DNA of 54,658 nucleotides from Aureimonas pseudogalii (GTDB taxonomy: Bacteria > Pseudomonadota > Alphaproteobacteria > Rhizobiales > Rhizobiaceae): NCBI RefSeq assembly GCF_014196835.1, contig NZ_JACIEK010000019.1, forward strand, positions 1 to 54,658, written 5' to 3'. The notes beneath the pieces were generated by a model, which had not been told where the DNA came from, did no database searches, and worked only from the letters and a program-made list of their open reading frames with translations. Position 1 is the first letter of the stretch. Each line of letters opens with the position of its first letter. A program made the translations under genes and the position numbers. Below are positions 11,113 through 20,484 of this stretch, piece by piece.

Positions 11113-11995
11113 GTGCAAGCACCCAGTCGAGAGTCTCGCGCCAGTCGATCATGCGGATCGGCGTGCCATGATTGCCGCCGTCGAATCCGACGAAGCGGAT
11201 CGGGTAGCCCGGCCGCCGCACCCTCACCGCCTCGACGAAGCCTTCCTGCCGGACATAGTCATAAACCTTGTCGCGCGTGCCGTGCGCCACGAGGATCGGC
11301 AACATTCGCCCGCGTGGAACGGCGCGGTCGAGCCGCGAGACATCGCTGCTGCCACCGAGAACGATCAGCCCTTCCACGACGTCTGCGACCTTGGGGTCCG
11401 CCAGCGCCGTCCAGCATAGCTCGCCGCCCATCGACCCGCAGGCGAGGAGGACGGGCGCCCCCGCGTGTCGCGCCGCCAGCTCCTGGATGAGTGTTCCCGC
11501 ACGTTGCGCGTCCTCGGCGCCGAGCGTTCCGCCGTCGAATGTCGCGTAGAGGCCCGCGTTGCGAGACGCGAGGTTCTTCAGGCGGTTGAAGTTGCCGCCG
11601 AACGTCCAGTCGTTCATGCCGAGACGGCGGTCGCCGTTTCGGCCGTGCACGAAGACGACGACGAAGCGCGGCGCAGAAATTTCTCCGACGCTCGTCCAAC
11701 GGAGCGGTCCGGCCCGGGTCCCGAATACGTGTTCCTGAAGGGTGCGGTTGGGTTCCAGATCGACATACCGGCGCTGAACGCGGCGTTCGGGGATCTCGTC
11801 CCGTCGATCGATGTCCCGAGCTTCATCGTAGGGAACGTCGAGAAAGACCCCGGCTGCGCGGCTGGCGACCGGCTGGGGGTAGGCGAACAGATCGTCCTTA
11901 AAGGGCGCGAGCGGGGCAGCCGAGACCGACGACGTCCAAGCGAGGCCCAAGGCCAGAACCGACCGGGCCAGGATGCAGTTCACCAATTCCCGCAT
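11108..11995 (-). CDS. Exported alpha/beta hydrolase (esterase/phospholipase-like)
   Basis: This is a 295-residue secreted hydrolase. An N-terminal signal peptide (about residues 1-26, ending SVSAA) precedes an alpha/beta-hydrolase domain. It has VVVFVHGRNG as oxyanion region, GSMGG with nucleophile Ser188, VAHGTRDKV with probable acid Asp242, and GGNHGTP with His276. The substrate is unknown. The ATG at 11995 is chosen because GGGAGG sits six bases upstream and it begins the signal peptide; the frame stays open to 13186 only as the shadow of parE. It is convergent with glnII and divergent from parE. Confidence 0.85.
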   Translation of the reverse strand: MRELVNCILARSVLALGLAWTSSVSAAPLAPFKDDLFAYPQPVASRAAGVFLDVPYDEARDIDRRDEIPERRVQRRYVDLEPNRTLQEHVFGTRAGPLRWTSVGEISAPRFVVVFVHGRNGDRRLGMNDWTFGGNFNRLKNLASRNAGLYATFDGGTLGAEDAQRAGTLIQELAARHAGAPVLLACGSMGGELCWTALADPKVADVVEGLIVLGGSSDVSRLDRAVPRGRMLPILVAHGTRDKVYDYVRQEGFVEAVRVRRPGYPIRFVGFDGGNHGTPIRMIDWRETLDWVLAQ

Positions 11996-12214
11996 CGAAT
12001 CCTCCCTTACTTCCCCTCGCCGTCCGGCAGGCGATGGCGACCGGAACCTCGCGACGTTGCGGACCTGCCGCAACTCGTCTCTAACCCGACAGGCCGACCT
12101 CACCAAGCCACGCTTTTCCGGTGAGAACGCTTGCAGAACATTTTTCGAGCGGATACCCGTTGGGTATGCAGAGATGTCGCCCTTCGAGCCCGTTTGGCGC
12201 AGGATTTCGCGTTC

Positions 12215-14248
12215 ATGAGTGACGACCTTTTCAACGGCTCGGCGGCTCGTGCCCGACCGGCCGCCACCCGCAGCGCCCCTCGCGCGGCGCCATCGCCGGC
12301 GCGCGAGATCGCGCCCGCCGCCGACTACACGGCGGCCGACATCGAGGTGCTGGAGGGGCTGGAGCCGGTTCGTCGCCGGCCCGGCATGTATATCGGCGGC
12401 ACCGACGAAAAGGCGCTGCACCATCTCTTCGCCGAGGTGATCGACAACTCGATGGATGAGGCGGTGGCCGGCCATGCCAGCGTCATCGAGGTCGCGCTCG
12501 AGACGGGCGGCTTCCTGTCGGTCTCCGACAACGGCCGCGGCATTCCCGTCGATCCGCATCCCAAATACCGCGACAAGTCCGCCCTCGAAGTCATCATGAC
12601 GACGCTGCACGCCGGCGGGAAGTTCGATTCGAAGGTCTACGAGACCTCGGGCGGCCTGCATGGTGTCGGCGTCTCCGTCGTCAACGCGCTGTCGGACGAG
12701 TTGGAGGTCGAGGTCGCACGCAACCGCCGGCTCTATCGCCAGACCTACTCGCGCGGCGTCGCCACATCGACCCTCGTCGAAGTCGGCGACGTACAGAACC
12801 GGCGGGGCACGCGGGTCCGGTTCCGGCCGGATCCGAAGATCTTCGGCGCCGATGCCGCCTTCGAGCCGGCGCGGCTCTTCGCCATGGCGCGCTCCAAGGC
12901 CTATCTCTTCGGCGGCGTAGAGATCCGCTGGTCGTGCGATCCCTCGACGTTGAAGCCCGGCGACAAGACGCCGGCTCGGTCCAGCTTCCATTTTCCGGGC
13001 GGTCTGAAGGACTATCTCGCGGCCTCGCTCGGCGACGAACAGCGCGTGACGCAGCAGATCTTCTCCGGTCGAACCGAGAAGACGTCCGGCCATGGCGCCG
13101 TGGAATGGGCGGTGTGCTGGACCGGTGGGGATGGATCGGTCCGCTCCTACTGCAACACGATCCCGACGCCGGAGGGCGGCTCCCACGAAGCCGGACTGCG
13201 CGCCGTTCTACTGCGCGGGCTGAAGGCCTTCGCCGAGATCTCGGGCAACAAGAAGGCCGCGTCGATCACCGCTGAGGACGTGATGATCACGGCGTCGGCG
13301 ATGCTGTCGGTCTTCATCCGCGAGCCCGAGTTCGTCGGCCAGACGAAGGATCGGCTGGCCACCGCCGAGGCGCAACGGATCGTCGAGACGTCCCTACGCG
13401 ACTCCTTCGACATCTGGCTTGCGTCGTCGCCGCAGGATGCCGCGCGGTTGATCGAATGGGTGGTGGACCGGGCGGACGAACGGCTCCGCCGGCGCCAGGA
13501 AAAGGACGTCGGTCGCAAGACCGCGACGCGCAAGCTGCGCCTACCCGGCAAGCTCGCGGACTGTTCGCAGACCGGGGCCGCTGGCGCCGAACTCTTCATC
13601 GTCGAAGGAGATTCGGCCGGCGGATCGGCCAAGCAGGCGCGCGACCGCGCCCGTCAGGCGATCCTGCCGTTGCGCGGCAAGATCCTGAACGTCGCCTCGG
13701 CCGGTCGCGAGAAGCTGGGGGCGAACCAGCAGCTCTCCGACCTGATCCAGGCGCTCGGCTGCGGCACGCGCGCGAAGTATCGCGAGACGGACCTTCGGTA
13801 CGAGCGCGTCATCGTGATGACCGACGCCGACGTGGACGGCGCGCACATCGCCTCGCTGCTCATCACCTTCTTCTTCCAGGAAATGCCCGAACTGGTGCGC
13901 GGCGGACATCTGTTCCTCGCCGTGCCTCCGCTCTACAAACTGTCGCAGGGCGGCAAGACGATCTACGCCCGAGACGACCGCGACCGGGAGCGCATCGTTG
14001 CCCGCGACTTCAAGGGCAAGGGAAAGGTCGAGGTCAGCCGCTTCAAGGGATTGGGCGAGATGCTGCCCTCGCAGCTGAAGGAAACGACCATGGATCCGCG
14101 CAAACGCACACTGTTGCGCGTCGCGATGGACGAATCGCCCGAAGCAGGAACGGCCGGAGCCGTGGACGCACTGATGGGAAACAAGCCCGACGCCCGATTC
14201 CGTTTCATCCAGGAGCGCGCCGCCTTCGCCGAGGATCTCGACGTTTGA
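12215..14248 (+). CDS. parE: DNA topoisomerase IV subunit B
   Basis: ParE is the ATPase subunit of topoisomerase IV, which decatenates daughter chromosomes. The 677-residue size and motifs separate it from the longer GyrB. The GHKL ATPase domain has EVIDNSMDEAVAG and the nearby RRRPGMYIGGTDEKALHHL. The Toprim domain has ELFIVEGDSAGGSAKQARD and TDADVDGAHIASLL. The start MSDDLFNGSAA is preferred over the ATG at 12131, which would add 28 unrelated residues. A low-complexity Ala/Pro/Arg-rich stretch (about residues 8-32) precedes the ATPase domain. The next gene begins 35 bp downstream and may be co-transcribed. Confidence 0.97.
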   Translation: MSDDLFNGSAARARPAATRSAPRAAPSPAREIAPAADYTAADIEVLEGLEPVRRRPGMYIGGTDEKALHHLFAEVIDNSMDEAVAGHASVIEVALETGGFLSVSDNGRGIPVDPHPKYRDKSALEVIMTTLHAGGKFDSKVYETSGGLHGVGVSVVNALSDELEVEVARNRRLYRQTYSRGVATSTLVEVGDVQNRRGTRVRFRPDPKIFGADAAFEPARLFAMARSKAYLFGGVEIRWSCDPSTLKPGDKTPARSSFHFPGGLKDYLAASLGDEQRVTQQIFSGRTEKTSGHGAVEWAVCWTGGDGSVRSYCNTIPTPEGGSHEAGLRAVLLRGLKAFAEISGNKKAASITAEDVMITASAMLSVFIREPEFVGQTKDRLATAEAQRIVETSLRDSFDIWLASSPQDAARLIEWVVDRADERLRRRQEKDVGRKTATRKLRLPGKLADCSQTGAAGAELFIVEGDSAGGSAKQARDRARQAILPLRGKILNVASAGREKLGANQQLSDLIQALGCGTRAKYRETDLRYERVIVMTDADVDGAHIASLLITFFFQEMPELVRGGHLFLAVPPLYKLSQGGKTIYARDDRDRERIVARDFKGKGKVEVSRFKGLGEMLPSQLKETTMDPRKRTLLRVAMDESPEAGTAGAVDALMGNKPDARFRFIQERAAFAEDLDV

Positions 14249-14283
14249 GCACGCTCCCGCCATCACCAGCACAAGGCTCTCGC

Positions 14284-14874
14284 ATGCGGACCACCGCTTT
14301 CGTTCTTTCGCTCGCCCTCGGCCTTCCCGTCGCGGCGCCGGCCTTCGCGCAGGAGGCCGCACCGCCGGCCACGACCCTACCCGCACTGGCATCGCCCGAA
14401 GCGCCAACCGGGGCTGCACCGTCAGCCACGCCCACGGGGAAGCAGACGGCGCCAGCTACACCGTCAGCTGACACGGCCGAGCGCAATGCCGAGGTGCTGT
14501 CGGCGATCGCCAACCTTGCGCCGATGATCGGCGACGTGCAGATCGTCGGCCCCTGGACAGATACAGACCGTCACGGCGTCTGGCGTACGATCATGACGCA
14601 GACGACCGGCGAGGCTACTGGCAGCCGGTTCTTCGTCCAGCAACTCGAGGAAAAGGACGGTCGCGCCTCCGTCGCGTCGAGCACCGAAGTCACGGAGATC
14701 GCCGCCATCGACGGAGCGATCGTCGGCTATCGCGCCGATCCCCCGGCCGAGGGTCAGGAAAGCAGCCTGACCCTCTTCTTCGACGTGGTCCCGTCCGATG
14801 GAGAAGTCGCGCAGACCTACGAGTTGTTCGTCTCGCCGAACGAGCCCTACCGGTTCGGTCCCGCGACGAATTAG
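14284..14874 (+). CDS. Exported protein of unknown function
   Basis: The 196-residue product begins with a clear Sec signal peptide (MRTTAFVLSLALGLPVAAPA, likely cleaved after AFA at residue 22). An Ala/Pro/Thr-rich linker (about 25-65) follows, then a folded domain (about 70-196) with several beta-type segments such as GDVQIVGPWTDTDRHGVWR and SLTLFFDVVPSDGEV. I do not recognise the family. The signal peptide and lack of membrane segments suggest a periplasmic location. It follows parE by 35 bp. Codon use looks like that of its neighbours. Confidence 0.8.
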   Translation: MRTTAFVLSLALGLPVAAPAFAQEAAPPATTLPALASPEAPTGAAPSATPTGKQTAPATPSADTAERNAEVLSAIANLAPMIGDVQIVGPWTDTDRHGVWRTIMTQTTGEATGSRFFVQQLEEKDGRASVASSTEVTEIAAIDGAIVGYRADPPAEGQESSLTLFFDVVPSDGEVAQTYELFVSPNEPYRFGPATN

Positions 14875-14992
14875 TGGGCGCAGGGATGCCGTCGAGCTGT
14901 TGGTCGGATCAGGTTTTGGAGAACAAAACTTCGCCGTGCTGGCGGACAGCGTCTTTCATTGAGGACAGCCGTTCCCATATCTTGACGATCGG

Positions 14993-15021
14993 TTGACATT
15001 CTGAATAGCGCGGCCTATCGC
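14993..15021 (+). promoter_or_regulatory. Candidate sigma-70 promoter of the RNA helicase
   Basis: A perfect -35 TTGACA (14993-14998) is followed after 17 bases by TATCGC (15016-15021), a weak -10. It lies 69 bp before the helicase ATG, in a 215-bp gap that otherwise holds only a small inverted repeat (GTTTTG-N5-CAAAAC near 14914). Confidence 0.4.
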
Positions 15022-15089
15022 CGACTTGCGTGCGTATGGGCTGTTTCCGGCTTCAACCGATCCCCTTCATCGAGAGATCTCGCGTTTTC

Positions 15090-16628
15090 ATGCATTTTTC
15101 CGAACTCGGCCTCAGTGCCAAGGTTCTCGCCGCTGTAGAAGCTGCCGGATACACCGAGCCCACGCCGATTCAGGCGCAGGCCATTCCGCATGCGCTCCAG
15201 CGCAAGGACGTGCTCGGAATCGCACAGACCGGCACCGGCAAGACGGCGTCGTTCGTGCTACCGATGCTGACGATGCTGGAAACGGGCCGCGCCCGCGCTC
15301 GCATGCCCCGCACGCTTATCATCGAGCCGACGCGCGAGCTTGCCGCGCAGGTCGAAGAGTCGTTCGTCAAGTACGGCACGAACCAACGGCTGAACGTGGC
15401 TCTGCTCATCGGCGGGGTTTCGTTCGAGGAGCAGAACCGCAAGCTGGAGCGGGGCGTGGATGTTCTCATCGCCACGCCCGGCCGGCTGCTCGACCATTTC
15501 GAGCGGGGTCGACTACTGATGACGGGCGTCGAAATCCTCGTCATCGACGAAGCCGACCGAATGCTCGACATGGGGTTCATCCCCGACATTGAGCGGATCT
15601 GCAAGATGATCCCGTTCACGCGTCAGACCTTGTTCTTCTCGGCCACCATGCCACCGGAAATCACACGGCTGGCCGATCAGTTCCTGCAGAACCCGGTCCG
15701 CGTCGAGGTCGCCAAGGCTTCTTCGACGGCGCTGACGGTGGAACAGAGGCTCGTCGCCACCCGCAAGGAAGACTACGAGAAGCGCGAAACGCTGCGCCGC
15801 GTCATCCGAGACCAAGGCGACGAGCTGACGAACTCCATCATCTTCTGCAACAGGAAGCGCGACGTGTCGCTGCTGTTCCGCTCGTTGGAGAAACACGGCT
15901 TCTCGGTGGGCGCACTACACGGCGACATGGATCAGCGGGCCCGGACGATGACGCTGCAGGCGTTTCGCGACAACAAGCTGACGCTGCTGGTTGCCTCGGA
16001 CGTGGCCGCGCGAGGTCTTGACATTCCGATGGTCAGCCACGTCTTCAATTTTGACGTGCCGATCCATGCCGAAGACTACGTTCATCGTATTGGCCGTACC
16101 GGTCGCGCTGGGCGATCGGGCAAGTCCTTCACGCTCGTGACGAAGTCCGAGAAGAAATATCTCGACGCGATTGAGTCCTTGATCGGCAAGTCGATCGACT
16201 GGCTCGACGGTGACGTTGCGTCGCTTCCTGCGGGAGAAGATCGTCCCGAGGAGGGCGGCGAGCGCCGAGAACCGTCGCGTCGCTCGCCTTCGGCTCGGCG
16301 CGGCACGTCGGAACGTGCTCCCTCCGAGCGGCGCTCACGTCGTCGCTCGAGCCAAGCTGTTGAGGATGCGGTCGCCGCGGAAGCGACTGTCGAGCCGGTG
16401 GCGATCGAGACTGCGGCTGACGAAACGGTCGAGACTCCGGTCATGGTGCCGGTTGTGGCTGAGCGCCCGCGACGCAGCGAAGCACAGCGGCCGTCGGAGC
16501 GTACGCCGCCGCCGATCGTCCGATCCCGCTCGGCGAACGAGCGACGCGGCGGGGGACGTGACGACGCCAGCCCGGTCGGGTTCGGCGATGACGTGCCCGC
16601 ATTCATGTTGATCAGCACGTCTGCCTGA
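15090..16628 (+). CDS. DEAD-box RNA helicase (RhlE-like)
   Basis: This is an ATP-dependent RNA helicase that probably remodels rRNA or mRNA. The 512 residues carry the Q motif (YTEPTPIQAQAIP), motif I AQTGTGKT (45-52), motif Ia PTRELAAQ, motif II DEAD in VIDEADRMLDMGF, motif III SAT, and motif VI HRIGRTGRAGRSG. After about residue 385 comes a disordered, Arg/Ser/Pro-rich tail that ends DDVPAFMLIS. Such basic tails are common in RhlE proteins and aid RNA binding. The ATG at 15090 gives the standard family start MHFSELGLS; an upstream in-frame ATG (15030) adds 20 unrelated residues. Confidence 0.94.
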   Translation: MHFSELGLSAKVLAAVEAAGYTEPTPIQAQAIPHALQRKDVLGIAQTGTGKTASFVLPMLTMLETGRARARMPRTLIIEPTRELAAQVEESFVKYGTNQRLNVALLIGGVSFEEQNRKLERGVDVLIATPGRLLDHFERGRLLMTGVEILVIDEADRMLDMGFIPDIERICKMIPFTRQTLFFSATMPPEITRLADQFLQNPVRVEVAKASSTALTVEQRLVATRKEDYEKRETLRRVIRDQGDELTNSIIFCNRKRDVSLLFRSLEKHGFSVGALHGDMDQRARTMTLQAFRDNKLTLLVASDVAARGLDIPMVSHVFNFDVPIHAEDYVHRIGRTGRAGRSGKSFTLVTKSEKKYLDAIESLIGKSIDWLDGDVASLPAGEDRPEEGGERREPSRRSPSARRGTSERAPSERRSRRRSSQAVEDAVAAEATVEPVAIETAADETVETPVMVPVVAERPRRSEAQRPSERTPPPIVRSRSANERRGGGRDDASPVGFGDDVPAFMLISTSA

Positions 16629-17001
16629 CGTCCTCAGGTCTGAGCAAGGCGATGCGGATTGCCTTACCGGCAGGATAGGTTGCCTAAGACGCGGTTTGAG
16701 CGGGCATAGATTTCAGTCGACTGTCTAGCCTCCGCAGAGACTGCGGCAGGCTCGCTCATGCGAACTCACCCGGCGGGACAGTCAGAGTACCATAAGCAGT
16801 TGGCATAATCGTTGACGGGGTGTGCCTGCCGCTTCGTTGAAGTAAGCTTTGTCTCGCAACGTCCGGTCAGGACTATCTTGACACATAGGCGTGTGAACCA
16901 GCCCCTTCCCCAAATGCCCTTTGCGAAAGAAAGTCGACGGATCGGAATGGGGTCGATGACAGCGAAGAGATCAGATGTGATCTCCTCGTCCATCCGAAAT
17001 T
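16629..17001. other. Intergenic region, no gene recognised
   Basis: This gap separates the helicase from sufA, which converge. I see no convincing gene: the frames present are short, lack ribosome binding sites and differ in composition from neighbours. A small inverted repeat CCGCAG-AGA-CTGCGG (16732-16746) could form a hairpin but has no T-run. No terminator with a good U-tract was found on either strand. Confidence 0.4.
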
Positions 17002-17379
17002 TCAAGCTATCTGGGAAGCGTAGTTCGAAGCGTCTGCGGGTCGCAGTTCGACCGACTCGCCGCAGCCACAGGCTGACGTCTGGTTCGGGTTGTTGAAGAC
17101 GAAACCCGAACGTAGTGTGGTCTGCTCGTAATCCATGCGCGTGCCCAGGAGAAAGAGAACGGCTTCCGGCGCGACGAAGACCCGAGCTCCATCCTGCTCG
17201 ACGACGTCCTCGCCGGGCTTGGCACCGTCAGAGAGACCGATCGTGTACTCCATGCCCGCGCAGCCGCCCTTCTTGACGCCGACACGGATCCCCGTCGAAC
17301 CATCGCCTTTCGACGCCACAATCTCGCGCACACGGTCTGCCGCGGCTTCGGTGATGGTCATGATCGCAAAACGGCTCAT
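17002..17379 (-). CDS. sufA: A-type Fe-S carrier protein SufA (HesB/IscA family)
   Basis: SufA carries Fe-S clusters from the SufBCD scaffold to client proteins. The 125-residue protein has the three invariant cysteines of the family: C40 in GGCAGMEY, and C104 and C106 in SACGCGES. The start ATG at 17379 has GAGGAAAGAG directly upstream and gives MSRFAIMTITEAAA; a longer frame reaches 17505 but overlaps sufT. It is the last gene of the suf cluster, 91 bp after sufT, and ends without an obvious terminator. Confidence 0.93.
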   Translation of the reverse strand: MSRFAIMTITEAAADRVREIVASKGDGSTGIRVGVKKGGCAGMEYTIGLSDGAKPGEDVVEQDGARVFVAPEAVLFLLGTRMDYEQTTLRSGFVFNNPNQTSACGCGESVELRPADASNYASQIA

Positions 17380-17470
17380 GGTCTCTTTCCTCATCGAGAG
17401 GTTCGATCTGTGTTCGACATGGTGACGTTCGGCCAGCCGCGCAAGCGAACCCTCAGCCAGCGACGTTCGG

Positions 17471-17896
17471 TCAGTACCAGCCGACGGCGACCTGAGCCTC
17501 TTCACTCATACGCTCGGGCGTCCAGGGCGGCGTGAAGACCAGTTCGACTTTCACGACCTGAATCCCCTCAACGCTCGCTACCGCGTTCTCGACCCAGCCA
17601 GGCATCTCGCCGGCCACCGGGCATCCAGGTGCCGTCAACGTCATCTCGATATCGACGTTCCGGTCGTCATCGATGTCGATCTTATAGATCAGGCCGAGTT
17701 CGTAGATGTCGGCAGGAATTTCGGGATCGTAGACCGTCTTCAGCGCCGCGACGATGTCGTCGGTCATCCGACCCAACTCATCGGCCGGAATGGCGGACGC
17801 AGCCGCCACGCCGCCTGCCATCGCAACATTGGCCGCGGAAACGCTCGACGCGTCGCTTACGGTGCTGGTGGTCTTCGCATCGGTTTCATCGTGCAT
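17471..17896 (-). CDS. sufT: SufT-type Fe-S assembly protein (DUF59/MIP18)
   Basis: SufT proteins help mature Fe-S enzymes. The C-terminal DUF59 domain (about residues 45-141) has the hallmark DPEIPADIYELGLIY and TAPGCPVAGEMPGWVE, the latter with the conserved Cys. The N-terminal 40 residues are Ala/Ser-rich and probably disordered. The ATG at 17896 is chosen because GAGG lies nine bases upstream; GTG at 17911 (overlapping the sufS stop as GTGA) and ATG at 17905 are alternatives. It lies between sufS and sufA in a common alphaproteobacterial order. Confidence 0.92.
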   Translation of the reverse strand: MHDETDAKTTSTVSDASSVSAANVAMAGGVAAASAIPADELGRMTDDIVAALKTVYDPEIPADIYELGLIYKIDIDDDRNVDIEMTLTAPGCPVAGEMPGWVENAVASVEGIQVVKVELVFTPPWTPERMSEEAQVAVGWY

Positions 17897-17907
17897 GTCG
17901 ATCATCC

Positions 17908-19161
17908 TCACGCGAAGAATCGCCTGGCCTTTTCGAGCGCCTCGGCCAGGCTATCGATTTCGGCCATGGTGTTGTACATACCAAAAGAGGCGCGGCATGT
18001 GGAGGTCGCGCCAAAGCGCTTGAGAAGCGGCTGCGCGCAATGCGTTCCCGCCCGGACCGCAATCCCCTCGCGATCGATCACCATCGATACGTCGTGCGAA
18101 TGGATGCCTTCGAGATCGAACGACACGATGGCCCCCTTGCCCGGCGCCTCGCCATAAATCCGCAGGGAGTTCACGGCCCGGAGGCGCTGGTGGGCATAGT
18201 CGCGAAGCGCCTCTTCGTGAGCGGCGATCCGGTCCCGGCCGATGCGCTGCATGTAGTCGAGGGAAGCACCCAGTCCGATCGCCTGCACGATCGGCGGCGT
18301 ACCTGCCTCGAAACGATGGGGAGGCGCGTTGTAGGTGACGTGATCCTCGGTCACCTCCACGATCATCTCGCCGCCACCGTTGAAGGGCTGCATCCGCCCC
18401 AGCATCTCACGCTTGCCGTAGAGAACGCCGATTCCGGTCGGCCCGTACATCTTATGACCCGTGAAGACATAGAAGTCACAGTCGAGGTCCCGCACGTCGA
18501 CAGGCAGGTGAACCGCCCCCTGACTGCCGTCGACGAGCACCGGGATGCCGTGGGCGTGGGCGAGAGCCGCCACCTGCTTCACGGGCACGACCGTTCCGAG
18601 AACGTTCGACATATGCGTGACAGCGACGAGCTTGGTGCGGGGAGTGATCGCTCGCTCAAAGTCCTCGATCGAGATCGAACCATCGTCCGCGACCGGCACG
18701 AAGACCAGCTTCGCGCCGCGCCGCTCGCGCAGGAAATGCCATGGCACGATGTTGGAATGGTGCTCCATGATCGTGAGGACGATCTCGTCGCCCTCCCCGA
18801 TTTCCTGCAGGCCGTAGCCATAGGAGACGAGGTTGATCGACTCGGTCGCCGAGCGGGTGAAAACGATCTCTTCGACGCTCTCGGCATTCAGAAAGCCGCG
18901 CACGATCTCGCGCGCGGCCTCGAACTCTTCCGTCGCCTTGTTGGAAAGAAAGTGCAGGCCGCGATGAACGTTGGCGTAGTCTTCGGAATAGGCCTTCCGC
19001 ACGGCTTCGAGCATCGCCAGAGGCTTCTGGGCGGAGGCGCCGTTGTCGAGATAGACCAGCGGCTTGCCGTAGACTTCCTTGGACAGGATGGGGAAATCCC
19101 GCCGGATCGCATCGACGTCGTAGATAGTCGACGGCACCATCGCCAGGTTCGCTACAGTCAT
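17908..19161 (-). CDS. sufS: Cysteine desulfurase SufS
   Basis: SufS takes sulfur from cysteine as an enzyme-bound persulfide for Fe-S synthesis. The 417-residue PLP enzyme has YLDNGASAQKP at its N-terminus, EHHSNIVPW, the PLP Schiff-base Lys237 in TGHKMYGPTGIG, and the persulfide Cys375 in AGTHCAQP. This class II active-site loop is typical of SufS/CsdA. The start MTVANLAMVP at 19161 matches family size; the frame extends to 19218 without conservation. No sufE gene is present in this cluster, so the sulfur acceptor is probably encoded elsewhere. Confidence 0.97.
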   Translation of the reverse strand: MTVANLAMVPSTIYDVDAIRRDFPILSKEVYGKPLVYLDNGASAQKPLAMLEAVRKAYSEDYANVHRGLHFLSNKATEEFEAAREIVRGFLNAESVEEIVFTRSATESINLVSYGYGLQEIGEGDEIVLTIMEHHSNIVPWHFLRERRGAKLVFVPVADDGSISIEDFERAITPRTKLVAVTHMSNVLGTVVPVKQVAALAHAHGIPVLVDGSQGAVHLPVDVRDLDCDFYVFTGHKMYGPTGIGVLYGKREMLGRMQPFNGGGEMIVEVTEDHVTYNAPPHRFEAGTPPIVQAIGLGASLDYMQRIGRDRIAAHEEALRDYAHQRLRAVNSLRIYGEAPGKGAIVSFDLEGIHSHDVSMVIDREGIAVRAGTHCAQPLLKRFGATSTCRASFGMYNTMAEIDSLAEALEKARRFFA

Positions 19162-19239
19162 CACCTGTGTCCTCAATGGTTCGGCTCGGCAGCCGAGGGA
19201 TCTCGCCGGCTGCCGCATCGGCGGCTGGCCGGGAGAACG

Positions 19240-20484
19240 CTAGTGGGCCGAAGCCAGCCAAGCGTCGATGCGTGCTTCCAGCGCCTCGATCGCGGGCTCG
19301 TATTCCAACTCTTCCACGACTTCGCCGACGAACGCCTTGACGAGCAGCGAACGCGCAAGAGGCTCCGGAATGCCGCGGCTCATCAGATAGAACAGGTGGT
19401 CGGCGTTGATCTCGCCAGCCGTCGCGCCGTGTCCGCACTGCACGTCGTCTGCAAAGATCTCGAGCTCCGGCTTCGCCGAGAAATCACCGTCGTCCGAGAG
19501 GAGAAGCGTGTTGCAAGCCAGACGTGCATCCGTCTTCTGCGCACCCTTGGCGACCCGGATCATCCCCTGGAAGACTCCGCTGCCCCCGAGAACGACGTTG
19601 CGGAAGATCTCGGTCGAGGTCGTGTGTGCGACGTTGTGGTTCAGCGTCGTGGTCACGTCGACATGCTGGCCCGCCTGCAGGAGGTTGACGCCCCGGATCT
19701 GGATGTCGGCGCCTTCCCCGACGGTCTGCGCGTGGACCTCCTGGCGGATGATCGCGCCGCCGGCGTTGAGCACGAACAGGCGGAACTTCGCGTCGTCGCG
19801 TAGCGTGACGTTGAGCTGTCCCAGATGCGTCTCATCGACGCCCTTCTCCTGAACCACGATCCACAGAACGTCCGATCCCGAACCGAGATCGAGCATGTGG
19901 ATGGCGGACGACAGGGCACCGGCGGATGCAGGGGGTTGCCGCTCTACGATGACAGCGCGCGAGCGAGCACCAAGCGTCACCGACGAAAAGCTCTGACCAC
20001 CCGCGCCATCCGGCTGCGCGCGCAACTCGATGGGTTGCTCGACGGAAGCCCCGTCGGCGATCGAGATCGCGGACCCCTTGGCACCGAGCGCGGCGTTGAC
20101 GACCCGCAGCGTGTCGAACGGGCGATCGAGATGGTTCACCCTTTCGCGCCAATCGAGCGTGTCCTCGACCGTCGCCACGTTCACGCCCGAAGCCACATCG
20201 TTGCCGGCGGGTGCCGCCCCGAGATCGACGATCACACTATTCGGCAGGAACGGGGTGAGGTAGCTCGTCGGCGAAGCGTTCTCGCTACCGACCTCGGGGC
20301 GACGTCCGAGAAGCGCCCGCAGATCGGTGTAGTGCCAGGCTTCGACACGGCGGCTAGGGAGACCCTCGGCGCGCAGAACAGCGATCGCAGCGTGCTGGCG
20401 ATCGCCACCGGTAAACATCGCCTCCGCCCGCGCGATCAACCCAGTTTCAGCAGCCGTCCGGGGGGCGATTGTCGCAACCGACAT
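19240..20484 (-). CDS. sufD: Fe-S cluster assembly protein SufD
   Basis: SufD pairs with SufB and SufC in the SufBC2D scaffold complex. The 414-residue protein has a divergent N-terminal half and the conserved beta-helix core with VDVTTTLNHNVAHTTSTE, then GHGATAGEINADHLFYLMSRG and the C-terminal GEVVEELE segment. Its ATG shares one base with the sufC stop (TGATG), suggesting coupled translation and fixed stoichiometry. Confidence 0.96.
   Translation of the reverse strand: MSVATIAPRTAAETGLIARAEAMFTGGDRQHAAIAVLRAEGLPSRRVEAWHYTDLRALLGRRPEVGSENASPTSYLTPFLPNSVIVDLGAAPAGNDVASGVNVATVEDTLDWRERVNHLDRPFDTLRVVNAALGAKGSAISIADGASVEQPIELRAQPDGAGGQSFSSVTLGARSRAVIVERQPPASAGALSSAIHMLDLGSGSDVLWIVVQEKGVDETHLGQLNVTLRDDAKFRLFVLNAGGAIIRQEVHAQTVGEGADIQIRGVNLLQAGQHVDVTTTLNHNVAHTTSTEIFRNVVLGGSGVFQGMIRVAKGAQKTDARLACNTLLLSDDGDFSAKPELEIFADDVQCGHGATAGEINADHLFYLMSRGIPEPLARSLLVKAFVGEVVEELEYEPAIEALEARIDAWLASAH

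Noticed and set aside
11996-13186. N-terminal extension of the exported hydrolase frame to 692 codons
   Set aside because: The extension overlaps parE on the opposite strand; the signal peptide and ribosome binding site fix the start at 11995.
16732-16746. Inverted repeat as helicase terminator
   Set aside because: Stem of only six base pairs, over 100 bases after the stop codon and with no T-run.
16766-17005. 79-codon minus-strand frame after sufA
   Set aside because: TTG start without ribosome binding site, no recognisable motif, and composition unlike the neighbours.
17629-19803. 724-codon plus-strand frame across sufT, sufS and sufD
   Set aside because: Spans three confirmed genes on the other strand and resembles no protein.
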